Assembly: GCA_035944135.1 (NCBI GenBank)
Contig: DASZBM010000001.1
Span: 434,001-498,000 of the forward strand
From: Acidobacteriaceae bacterium
Lineage (GTDB): Bacteria; Acidobacteriota; Terriglobia; Terriglobales; Acidobacteriaceae
DNA: 64,000 nt
Direction of reading: 5' to 3'
The notes beneath the pieces were generated by a model. That model saw nothing but the letters and a program-made list of their open reading frames with translations, did no database searches and was not told where the DNA came from. Positions 25,480 to 33,675 of this stretch are shown one piece after another (the first letter of the stretch is position 1; each line of letters starts with the position of its first letter). Made by a program: the position numbers and the translations under genes.

Positions 25480-27375
25480 TCAGCGCAGATGATTTTTTGA
25501 CGAAGCTTTGCCGCCGCTCTTACGCCACACGACGCGAATCTGCTGCCGCCAGCGTTCATCAAGCGCAAGGAGATTCCACTCGACCGCGGGCGAAAGATAT
25601 CGCAGCACAGTTTCTGTTGCAGGATGGACGTGCAGCGCCGGTGCAACAAGATAGAGCCGCGGCGGCAGCGGCGAGAGCTCCACGCCGCGAAAGTAGCCGT
25701 GGCGCTGGAATTCGCCGAGACCAGTGTTTGGATCGGCGGTTTCGCGATGATGGTGACGCACGCGAATCCAGTAGTCGAGTCCCTGCAACGCAAAATGCAA
25801 ATCATCCTGCGCCTTCAACTCCAGCACGGCGAGCCGCCCGTCTGCTGTGACGCCGAGCAGATCGAGCATGTCGCGATCGCTCGCGCCTGCAATGGCCGGC
25901 ACCTGCGTGTACACGTGTTTCGGATCGAGATGCGGCAGCACGCGCGAGGCTTGTACGTTCGCGAATTCTCTTTCGTTCTCACGCGGGACAGCATCGATGC
26001 GATTGCCGCGCGTGTCAGGATCGGGGTCGTTCGCAAATTGGCCAAGCGACCGGTGTCCGCCGTGTGGCTGTGGTGCGAGGCTGCGCGTGAGCGGCGCAAG
26101 ATCGTGCCGGAGCACTGACTCCAGCCAGCGCTCCGGCGCGGCGCGGTAGAGCGGATCCTGCGCAGGATTGACCGCCGAGACCCTCGCTGGCGCTGCCCGC
26201 AAAGGCAGGCGCGTGTGCGCTGCTGTGAGTTGCGGGCCGCCGATTCTCCGGTGGGGCGGAACGGCGACCTGACGCTGAACACGTGCCACGGCCCGCCGTC
26301 GCTCGAACAGCTCCGTCACTCGTTGCTGAATCTCATCACGTGTTGTAACCGTGAGTGGTGTTTCTTCTTCGCCGCTGCCAAAGGTGATCTCGAGCGTGTG
26401 CGCGAAAGTTCCGGGCGCGAGACTGATGCGTGCGCGTGCAAACTCTAGCCCATGCAGCAGAAAGGCGAGCTCGGAAGTGGTGCGCAGCCGCTGCTCCACG
26501 CGGGTGTGATCGTGCGCCGGCACCAGTTCGAGCACCTGCTCGATGGCGCGCGCGAAGCGCTCCGCCGCTGCGCTCTCGTCCGGGTGATGCACGAGCCGCG
26601 TGCGCAGATTTCCGGTGTCCGCGAGGTCGCGCTGCACGAGCTCTTCACTCGACGCATCGAGCTCGTACAACTCCCACTGCGCGGCGTCTGCATTCAGCCA
26701 CGCCATGCGCGAGAGTGTCAGCGCAGCCATGCCGCGCGGTACGACGACCTTCAGCCCCTGGTAAATTCGGCGCCCGGCACCTTGTTCGCGGCAGTGGTGC
26801 AGCCACAAAATTCCTAGCGTGAGGATGCCGTCGACGATCGCTGAACTCTCGTGCTCACCGATGCCAATCACCGCCCGCGCCTGCGATCCGCGCAACAGCA
26901 TACCGCGCGCGTATGCGGGACCGAAGCTGCGCTCAAGGTCCATCGAAGTGCGAAAGCCTTCGACATTCCACTCCGCAAAATTGCGCGCCAGCACTCTCTC
27001 CAGCAGCCGCTGGTAGCGCGTGCGTGCAGCGTCGCGGGAAGTCGGCGTGCGCCGCTCGCGCGTGTTCACCAGCTCCAGCGACTTCGCCTGCGCATGTCCG
27101 AGCCGTTTGGTCGAAAGCCGCAGCCCGTTGGCACGCGGAGTCGCCGCTACTATGCTGCGGACAACGTTCCGCTCATCATTCCAAAGATGCAGCGAGCAAC
27201 GGCCGTGCTCTGTCGAGAGCGTGTACTTTGCCGTGCGCAGATCGAAGAGCACGTTGCCGTCTTCAAGCAATGTCGTTTCGCTGTGCTCTAAGAGGAACTC
27301 AGCGATCATGGCAGCAATCTGTTCAGCAGTTTGAGGTGCTGAGACTTCTGCGGAAGGGGCCCGATGTGACGGCAT
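25480..27375 (-). CDS. large unknown protein with PD-(D/E)xK nuclease-like C-terminus
   Basis: The 631-aa product begins with an Ala/Arg-rich region and a mixed domain (residues about 30-330) containing a YTLSTEHGRCSLHLWNDERN segment. The middle is Arg/Pro-rich. Residues about 495-540 read DRDMLDLLGVTADGR then AVLELKAQDD, where D-x-x-G and E-x-K fit the core of PD-(D/E)xK nucleases (NucS/RecB-like), and a helix with GLDYWIRVRHH follows. Active-site fit is by eye. Long lone gene; the only neighbour on its strand is a DinB gene 36 bp upstream. Confidence 0.75.
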   Translation of the reverse strand: MPSHRAPSAEVSAPQTAEQIAAMIAEFLLEHSETTLLEDGNVLFDLRTAKYTLSTEHGRCSLHLWNDERNVVRSIVAATPRANGLRLSTKRLGHAQAKSLELVNTRERRTPTSRDAARTRYQRLLERVLARNFAEWNVEGFRTSMDLERSFGPAYARGMLLRGSQARAVIGIGEHESSAIVDGILTLGILWLHHCREQGAGRRIYQGLKVVVPRGMAALTLSRMAWLNADAAQWELYELDASSEELVQRDLADTGNLRTRLVHHPDESAAAERFARAIEQVLELVPAHDHTRVEQRLRTTSELAFLLHGLEFARARISLAPGTFAHTLEITFGSGEEETPLTVTTRDEIQQRVTELFERRRAVARVQRQVAVPPHRRIGGPQLTAAHTRLPLRAAPARVSAVNPAQDPLYRAAPERWLESVLRHDLAPLTRSLAPQPHGGHRSLGQFANDPDPDTRGNRIDAVPRENEREFANVQASRVLPHLDPKHVYTQVPAIAGASDRDMLDLLGVTADGRLAVLELKAQDDLHFALQGLDYWIRVRHHHRETADPNTGLGEFQRHGYFRGVELSPLPPRLYLVAPALHVHPATETVLRYLSPAVEWNLLALDERWRQQIRVVWRKSGGKASSKNHLR

Positions 27376-27411
27376 GCGTGAGAGCGTATCACCGGCCTCA
27401 GCCTCGAGGCT

Positions 27412-27960
27412 CTACCACCCTTGTTGTGCACGCAGATGCGTAATATGCGCGACGTGATGGCGGCAATGCCACGCATACAGCATCGTCACCACATCAAGGC
27501 GCTGCACACCACGCTCGCTGTGATTCCACGTGCGCTTCCACTGCGCCTCGTCCATTGAATTCAGCAGCGTGACCCAGCGCGCGTGCACGCCCTCCAGAAG
27601 ATCGAGCGACCACTGGATCGGCATCTTGTGGTCGGGCAGCTCGGCAAAGGCAGCCTCGTGATATCCCTGCACTGTCGGCTGGTCCTCTGTCAGCGCGCGG
27701 CACAGGCGATGAAGCGACGCCATATGCGAATCCGCGAGATGATGCACCACCTGCCGCACCGTCCATCCACCTTCACGATACGGCGTGTCGAGCTGGTGTT
27801 CGCTCAGCGAGCGCACGGCTTCGCGCAATTGCTCCGGCATCTCGGAGATCGTCAAAATCGCGTAGCGCCGGTCCTCTTCCGTGATTGTCTCAGGAGGCGC
27901 AAACCGCCCGACGGGATAGCGCGGGTCGTTCGTCTGTGAGAGTTCATTCGTGTCGGGCAT
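27412..27960 (-). CDS. DinB/YfiT-family metal-binding protein
   Basis: The 182-aa four-helix protein keeps three spaced His residues of the DinB-2/YfiT fold: VVHHLADSH in the second helix and HCRHHVAHI near the C-terminus, which bind a divalent metal. Relatives transfer bacillithiol or act as thiol-S-transferases. The opening RYPVGRFAPPETIT is typical for YfiT-like members. Function inferred from fold only. Confidence 0.88.
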   Translation of the reverse strand: MPDTNELSQTNDPRYPVGRFAPPETITEEDRRYAILTISEMPEQLREAVRSLSEHQLDTPYREGGWTVRQVVHHLADSHMASLHRLCRALTEDQPTVQGYHEAAFAELPDHKMPIQWSLDLLEGVHARWVTLLNSMDEAQWKRTWNHSERGVQRLDVVTMLYAWHCRHHVAHITHLRAQQGW

Positions 27961-28043
27961 GGCTCAGCCTCCAGTTCTTAGACCTGTATCTTAAATGGTG
28001 TGAGCACTCTGGGTATGGCACGGAAGCGGGAAGGAGCGAAACG

Positions 28044-28967
28044 ATGCGGAAGGTCGGCCTTGGACTTTTAGTTGCGAGTGCGGCGATGCTTTGCGGATGT
28101 TTGCGCGCGCACTCGAATGCGCCGGTGAAAGCTGAAAGCGCTCAGCCCGCAGCAACGCAATCGTCATCTCCAGCGAGCAGCCCGAATCCAGCGCCCCCAC
28201 GCGGCGGCCCTTTCCTGGGGTTCGACCGCAACGACTATCCGGGCGATGACGCCATGCTGTCGATGCACAAGACCTTCAGCTTCACGGGATATTGGCTCAC
28301 CAATCCGCCCGGTGAAGAAACCAACACATGGGTCGGCAAGCGTACGCTCCTGCGTTCGCAGGGATGGGGCTTTCTCGTGCTCGCGAACGGGAAGCTCGAC
28401 GCCGAGATTCTGGAGGGTCAGAAGAGCGGCACGCCGCCGGCCGCGCTGGGCAAGAGCGATGCCGCCGACGCAGTTGCAGCAGCCAAGCGCGAGGGATTTC
28501 CACCGCAAGCGATCCTCTTTCTCGACCAGGAGGAGGGTGGCCGTTTGCTCGATGAGCAGGCCGCCTATCTGCTCGCGTGGACCGAGGCCGTCGCCGGCTC
28601 GGACTACCGTCCCGGCGTTTACGCCAGCGGCCAGCATGTCCAGGATTCTCCCGGAGTGTGGATTGACACCGTCCAGGACATTCGCGCGCGCGTAAAGAAG
28701 AGCGGACTTCATGACGTCGCGATCTTCGATGCGCTCGACCAGTGCCCGCCGTCACCGGGATGTACGCTCCAGGCTAAACCCCTCAGTGCAGCGCCGGACC
28801 TGGATCTCACCGTGTGGCAGTACTCGCAGTCGCCGCGCCGGCCGGAGATTACACAAAGCTGCGGCGCAACCTATGCCGACGATCGCAACTGCTATGCGCC
28901 GGGATCGCCCGGGGTTTTTCTCGATATGGATGCCGCCGACTCCGCCGATCCGTCGCACGGCCGGTGA
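28044..28967 (+). CDS. DUF1906 glycoside-hydrolase-like lipoprotein
   Basis: From the ATG at 28044, preceded by GAAGGAG, the product is 307 aa with a lipobox at AAMLCGCLRA. The mature domain opens FLGFDRNDYPGDD and has FSFTGYWL, AILFLDQEEGGR and YRPGVYAS, the layout of the DUF1906 (Rv2525c-like) TIM-barrel family related to GH25 lysozymes. Catalytic ability is unproven, although Asp/Glu pairs are present (LDQEEGG). An upstream frame to 27885 overlaps the divergent gene and is rejected. Confidence 0.82.
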   Translation: MRKVGLGLLVASAAMLCGCLRAHSNAPVKAESAQPAATQSSSPASSPNPAPPRGGPFLGFDRNDYPGDDAMLSMHKTFSFTGYWLTNPPGEETNTWVGKRTLLRSQGWGFLVLANGKLDAEILEGQKSGTPPAALGKSDAADAVAAAKREGFPPQAILFLDQEEGGRLLDEQAAYLLAWTEAVAGSDYRPGVYASGQHVQDSPGVWIDTVQDIRARVKKSGLHDVAIFDALDQCPPSPGCTLQAKPLSAAPDLDLTVWQYSQSPRRPEITQSCGATYADDRNCYAPGSPGVFLDMDAADSADPSHGR

Positions 28968-28999
28968 ATCCTCACGACTCCGCATAGAATCGAACCATC

Positions 29000-30454
29000 G
29001 TGGCAGACTTCACTTCCCTCGCGCAGCCCTATGATCACAAACGCTACTTCTTAGAAACGCTGGGTCTGACAGAGCGCCTGATGGAGCGCGCTCTGAGCGA
29101 AGCCCTGAGCGCCGGCGGCGACTTCGCAGATCTGTACTTCGAAGCCGTTACATCCACATCGCTCGCCATGGACGAGGGCATCGTGAAGACCGCGGCGCAA
29201 GGCGTCAGCGTCGGCTGCGGCGTGCGTGTTCTCAGCGGAGAGCGCACGGGCTTTGCCTACACGGACGACCTCAGCGCGGAACGCCTGCTGAAAGCCGCAC
29301 GCACCGCAGCGCTGATCGCAAGCGGGCCGCAAACAACGCGCGTGGCGGGCTTTCAGGAGACGCGTACGCCACAGCTCTATCCCATCGCGGGCTCCTCCGA
29401 AGCGGAGATCAGCGCGAAGCTGGATCTGATCGCCCGAGCAGATCGCGCAGCGCGAGCCTTCGATCCCCGCATCGTGCAGGTGCGCGCTGGAATGAGTGAC
29501 GAGCTGCGCAGGATTCTTGTCGTCGCGTCGGATGGGACCTTCGCCTCGGACACGCAGCCGCTCGCGAGGCTGAACGTCGCAGTCATCGCCAAGGATGAAC
29601 ACAACACGGCGCGTGGATCGAGCGGCGGCGGCGGACGCGTGACGCTTGATTTCTTTGCGGGTGCGAAGGGCCCGGAGCACTTTGCAACCGAAGCTGCGCG
29701 CACTGCTGTGTTGCAGCTTGGCGCGGTGGCTGCACCGGCGGGCGAGATGGAAGTTGTGCTTGGCCCGGGATGGCCGGGCGTGCTGCTGCATGAGGCTGTC
29801 GGGCATGGCCTCGAAGCCGATTTCAATCGCAAGAAGACGAGCGCGTTCGCTGGGCTGATTGGCCAACAGGTCGCGTCGAGCAAGGTGACCGTCGTCGATA
29901 ACGGCACCATGCCCGGACGGCGTGGATCGCTGAACGTCGATGATGAAGGCAATCCGACGCAGGAGACCGTGCTGATCGAAAACGGCATCCTGCGTGGCTA
30001 TCTCAGCGACAAGCTCAGCGCAAAGCTGATGAACATGCCCAACACAGGCAGCGGGCGCCGCGAGAGCTACCAGACGATCCCGATGCCGCGCATGACCAAC
30101 ACCTACATGCTGGCGGGAGACGACGAACCCGCTGACATCATCCGCAGCGTCAAGCGCGGCTTGTACGCGGTGAACTTCGGGGGCGGACAAGTCGACATCA
30201 CCACCGGCAAGTTTGTCTTCTCAGCGAGTGAAGCCTACCTGATCGAAGACGGCAAGGTCACAGCACCGGTGAAGGGCGCAACGCTGATCGGCAACGGGCC
30301 GGAGTCGCTGAAATATGTGTCGATGGTCGGCAACGATCTCGCGCTCGATGAAGGCATCGGCACGTGCGGCAAGAACGGTCAGAGTGTGCCCGTTGGCGTG
30401 GGTATGCCTACCGTCAAGCTGGATCGCATGACGGTCGGTGGAACGAAAAGCTAG
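29000..30454 (+). CDS. tldD: metalloprotease TldD
   Basis: TldD is the zinc-bearing half of the TldD/TldE protease that matures microcins and degrades peptides. The 484-aa product has the signature HEAVGHGLEADFNRKKTSAF with HExxxH zinc ligands, an upstream FAYTDDLSAERLL segment, and DNGTMPGRRGSLNVDDEGNP, TQETVLIENG and MPNTGSGRRESY in the catalytic half. Its partner tldE lies 1.2 kb downstream, separated by a gene on the other strand. The last base pair of the gene is in a palindromic CTAG shared with that gene's stop. Confidence 0.96.
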   Translation: MADFTSLAQPYDHKRYFLETLGLTERLMERALSEALSAGGDFADLYFEAVTSTSLAMDEGIVKTAAQGVSVGCGVRVLSGERTGFAYTDDLSAERLLKAARTAALIASGPQTTRVAGFQETRTPQLYPIAGSSEAEISAKLDLIARADRAARAFDPRIVQVRAGMSDELRRILVVASDGTFASDTQPLARLNVAVIAKDEHNTARGSSGGGGRVTLDFFAGAKGPEHFATEAARTAVLQLGAVAAPAGEMEVVLGPGWPGVLLHEAVGHGLEADFNRKKTSAFAGLIGQQVASSKVTVVDNGTMPGRRGSLNVDDEGNPTQETVLIENGILRGYLSDKLSAKLMNMPNTGSGRRESYQTIPMPRMTNTYMLAGDDEPADIIRSVKRGLYAVNFGGGQVDITTGKFVFSASEAYLIEDGKVTAPVKGATLIGNGPESLKYVSMVGNDLALDEGIGTCGKNGQSVPVGVGMPTVKLDRMTVGGTKS

Positions 30455-31662
30455 AGCACGCCTTCGAAGGCGGCGGCCAGTTTCGCGTGGCCAGCGGTGT
30501 TGGGATGCACGGTGTCGACCAAGTCCGTTGTGATGTTCAGAACGGAATCGCAGTGGACAACGGTTACCCACATTCCGTCAGCGGCGAGCGCGGTAGCCAG
30601 CTGATTGAGCGCGTTGTTGTGAGTCACTTCAACGGTATTGAAATACGGAGCGGTTGACTGCGGCAGCAGCGCCACCATCACGCGAGGTGCACCTGTGGTG
30701 GAGGCATATTGACCACTCGAAACACCGGCCCACTGAAAGGAAAAGAACCCGCCGCTGGATCCGTTCGTGATCGTGACCGTGTGCGCACCCACAGCTCCCA
30801 GGGGGATTCCAACAGCCCAGATTGTGTCGGACGTTCCATTGGGGGTGCTGATAAAACGTCCGGCATTCGCGATTGTCGAAAGCGTCGCGACGGTTTTTCC
30901 ATCCACTTGTACCGTCGCTGTTCCGCCATTCACCTTGCCTGCGTCGAAGACGCGATAAGCGATGTACAGCGTGCGGCCGTCGACGGTCTGCTGGACGGGA
31001 AAGCTGAGCGAAGCGCCCGCCGTGTTTGTGGCGACTCCGATGTTCAGGTCGGGGGTCCATGCCGACGAGACATTCAGCGATGATCCGAGCACCTTATCGT
31101 TTGCCGGGAGAGCGAGCCATGAAAGCATTGCAGTCATCGCATTGATGAAGTTCGGCAGACAACCGGTCTGTCCTCCGCACTGCAGCAGATCGTTGGTACC
31201 CACCATCAGCGTGTAGAGTTGCCTCCGCCCCAGGGCCGGAACAGCATTCGGCATCACCCAGGCGCGTGCGGTATCCGCGGCCATATCTCCCGCGCGGCAA
31301 AGATTCTGCGCCGTGGTGCCGGAGAGCGAGCTGTCAAAGACCCCGGCATATCCAAGAGTCGAGTAGATGTTTCCCGAGGCTCCCTGCGGCGTTGCATAGT
31401 AGCCGCATGTGATGGACGCGCCGAAGTTGGTGACCGTCGCATATTTCGGGGCGACAGGAGTTTGAGGACCGCTGGATGAGGGTGCGCCGGCAGCAGTGTT
31501 GGTGACGACCGCGCAACCTGCAAGGACAGCGCAAAGCACGGCGCCCGCGCCGAGGGCACATGCCGCGCGGATTTTCCTGGCGCGAAGGTTGCCAGTGCGT
31601 GCATGCCGCGAGCCCTGAGACAATGAACGGGAATGGGACCTCAAAGACACAATCCTCAGCAT
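30451..31662 (-). CDS. SGNH/GDSL-like esterase lipoprotein
   Basis: The 403-aa product has an Arg-rich start, a hydrophobic stretch and lipobox AVLAGCAVV. SGNH blocks are visible: block I NFGASITCGYYA (GxS with Ser), block III LMVGTNDLLQ and block V LVDTVHPNTAGHAK with the Asp-x-x-His pair. Members deacylate or act on glycans outside the cell. The 3' end meets tldD at the palindrome CTAG, and the 5' end overlaps tldE by about 30 bp, so start may be further in (a TTG at about residue 15). Convergent and divergent to the two tld genes. Confidence 0.8.
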   Translation of the reverse strand: MLRIVSLRSHSRSLSQGSRHARTGNLRARKIRAACALGAGAVLCAVLAGCAVVTNTAAGAPSSSGPQTPVAPKYATVTNFGASITCGYYATPQGASGNIYSTLGYAGVFDSSLSGTTAQNLCRAGDMAADTARAWVMPNAVPALGRRQLYTLMVGTNDLLQCGGQTGCLPNFINAMTAMLSWLALPANDKVLGSSLNVSSAWTPDLNIGVATNTAGASLSFPVQQTVDGRTLYIAYRVFDAGKVNGGTATVQVDGKTVATLSTIANAGRFISTPNGTSDTIWAVGIPLGAVGAHTVTITNGSSGGFFSFQWAGVSSGQYASTTGAPRVMVALLPQSTAPYFNTVEVTHNNALNQLATALAADGMWVTVVHCDSVLNITTDLVDTVHPNTAGHAKLAAAFEGVL

Positions 31663-33081
31663 ACGGAATCAGATGCAGGTGAGCGAAAACTTAAGTTCCT
31701 CGCCGAAGTAATCGTCGAGCAGGCACTTAAGTCAGGAGCCGCGGACGCCGAAGCCGTCGCGTTTGAGGGTGACGAGTTCTCCGTCCACGTGCGCATGGGT
31801 GAGGTGGACGAGCTGACGGAGTCGGGCTCGCGGGCGATGGGCCTGAGGGTGTTCTTTGAGGCTGACGGCGGGCAGCGCACGGCGAGCACCTCAACGTCGG
31901 ACCTGAGTGAGGACGGACTGCGGCGGCTGGTGAGTGGCGCGATCGAGCTGGCGAAGGTGACGGGCGCCGATCCGTTTGCCGGACTGCCGGAGCGCGAGGC
32001 GTTTGGCTCGCTTGCAGTGGAGGATCTGGCGCTGTACTTCGACGACATCGACAGCGTTGCGCCCGAGGAGCGGATTGAGATTGCGAAGCGCTGCGAGGCG
32101 GCGGCGCTGGGCATGGATACGCGGATCCAGAACAGCCGCGGGGCGGGATTCGACCTGAGCACGTCGCGACGGGTGATGGTGAACTCGCGGGGATTTTCGG
32201 GAGAATATCGGCGCAGCTACTGCGGTTTCTCAACGACGCCGATTGCGCAGGATGAGGGCGGAATGCAAACGGGGCACTGGTACTCGAGCGCACGCACGCC
32301 GCGGCTGCTGGAAGACCCGGAAGAGATTGGGCGGATTGCGGCGCAACGTGCGCTGCGCAAGCTCGGGGCGCGGCGCGTCCCGACCTGCCAGGTTCCGGTG
32401 GTGTTTCCTCCGGAGGTCTCGCGCGGGCTGATGGCGAACCTGCTGCACGCAGCCGATGGCGATTCGATTTACCGCAATGCGTCGATGTTTGCGGGGAAGC
32501 TGGGTGAGCAGGTGGCGGGGGAGAACATCACGATCGTGGATGACGGGACGATGGTGTTCGACCATGTGCTGCCGAATGGGACGAGCTTGCGGGTGGGTGG
32601 ATTTGGGACGTCGCCATTCGATGGGGATGGATTGCCGACTCGGAGGACAGTGGTTGTCGAGCGCGGCGTGCTGAAGGAACTGCTGCTGAACACCTACACC
32701 GCGCGCAAGCTGAACATGAAATCGAATGGGAAGGCGGCGCGGGGGCTGGCGGGGGCACCGGGGATTGGCGGGGGGAACTACTTCCTGGAGCCGGGAGAGC
32801 TGACGCCGGAGGAGATTGTCCGGGACGTGCAACGGGGGCTGTTCGTGCTGGGCACGATGGGGTTCGGGGTGAACCTGGTGACGGGAGACTACTCGCAGGG
32901 CGCGGTCGGGCTATGGATCGAGGATGGGGAGCTGACGCACGCGGTCGAGGAGGTCACGATCGCGGGGAACCTGAAGGAGATGTTCCGGAACGTGAGCGCG
33001 ATCGGGAATGACCTGGAATTTCGCGGATCCGGCGCGGTGCCGACGGTGCGGGTCGAGGGAATGACGGTTGCGGGGAGTTGA
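31633..33081 (+). CDS. tldE: TldE/PmbA-family protease subunit
   Basis: The 482-aa product follows the TldD/PmbA fold but lacks the HExxxH zinc motif; the place holds VSRGLMANLLHAADG. It keeps DAEAVAFEGDEF, GAPGIGGGNYFLEPG, TPEEIVRDVQRGLFVLGTM and FRNVSAIGNDLEFRG. It is thus the non-catalytic partner of TldD at 29.0 kb. Start is uncertain: downstream in-frame starts around residue 20 are possible, which would remove the overlap with the divergent SGNH gene. A dispersed repeat follows the stop. Confidence 0.94.
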   Translation: MGPQRHNPQHTESDAGERKLKFLAEVIVEQALKSGAADAEAVAFEGDEFSVHVRMGEVDELTESGSRAMGLRVFFEADGGQRTASTSTSDLSEDGLRRLVSGAIELAKVTGADPFAGLPEREAFGSLAVEDLALYFDDIDSVAPEERIEIAKRCEAAALGMDTRIQNSRGAGFDLSTSRRVMVNSRGFSGEYRRSYCGFSTTPIAQDEGGMQTGHWYSSARTPRLLEDPEEIGRIAAQRALRKLGARRVPTCQVPVVFPPEVSRGLMANLLHAADGDSIYRNASMFAGKLGEQVAGENITIVDDGTMVFDHVLPNGTSLRVGGFGTSPFDGDGLPTRRTVVVERGVLKELLLNTYTARKLNMKSNGKAARGLAGAPGIGGGNYFLEPGELTPEEIVRDVQRGLFVLGTMGFGVNLVTGDYSQGAVGLWIEDGELTHAVEEVTIAGNLKEMFRNVSAIGNDLEFRGSGAVPTVRVEGMTVAGS

Positions 33082-33083
33082 GG

Positions 33084-33150
33084 CCCCCTCCCCCCTGTTT
33101 TTTGCGCAAAGTCTTCAAAACAGGGAATTTAGGCTTGGACCTTGTGTCCA
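33084..33150. repeat. intergenic repeat, second copy of the GCGCAAA / CAGGGAATTT family
   Basis: TTTTTTGCGCAAAGTCTTCA with CAAAACAGGGAATTTAGGCT next to it, directly after the tldE stop. Matches modules in the repeat at 20735, in a different order and orientation. Confidence 0.6.
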
Positions 33151-33186
33151 GACAGACACAGGGGTGTGGTAAATAGTGCTCAGGAC

Positions 33187-33675
33187 CTAGCGGACGATTC
33201 CGTGCAGCGGAAGCGTGATGGTCTCTGTGTGGGGTGGAAGGCAGATCTGGTCGTTGCAGGATTGGTAGCGGACGAGGATACGGCTGCTGGCGCCAGAGGG
33301 CAGCGAGCGCGGGGCACGAACTTTGACGGTGAAGTCGGCGGCGTTCTGGAACATGCCGGTGGGCTGGCGAAGGACGGGATCGGGGACCATGCGCGGCTCA
33401 GGCTCGGCGACGTCGAGCAAAGTCAGGGGGTCGCCCTCGGCGAGGCCAATCTGGGTGGCGATGGGACCACCCTCGGGTTCTTCGAGGGCATAGATGTGCC
33501 AGCCGGGGTCGATGTGCGCGGTGAGGGTCAGGGTGAACGAGGCTCCCGGAGCGGCGGGCGATTTTGGTCCCTGGACGGCCCAGTGGGCAGGGGTCGGCGG
33601 AGCGGCGAGCGCCACCGAAGCGACGAGGGTGGCGGCGAAGAGGAACAGAGCGGAACGAAACGAAGATGGGTTCAT
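33187..33675 (-). CDS. stand-alone DsbD N-terminal (alpha) domain protein
   Basis: The 162-aa exported product has a signal peptide and a single DsbD-alpha immunoglobulin-like domain, seen in HIDPGWHIYALEEPEGGP and YQSCNDQICLPPHTE with the two redox Cys. DsbD normally joins this domain to a membrane beta and a thioredoxin-like gamma domain to pass electrons to the periplasm; here only alpha is present. Its start overlaps the stop of the upstream thioredoxin-like gene as ATGA, so the two are translated together. Confidence 0.86.
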   Translation of the reverse strand: MNPSSFRSALFLFAATLVASVALAAPPTPAHWAVQGPKSPAAPGASFTLTLTAHIDPGWHIYALEEPEGGPIATQIGLAEGDPLTLLDVAEPEPRMVPDPVLRQPTGMFQNAADFTVKVRAPRSLPSGASSRILVRYQSCNDQICLPPHTETITLPLHGIVR

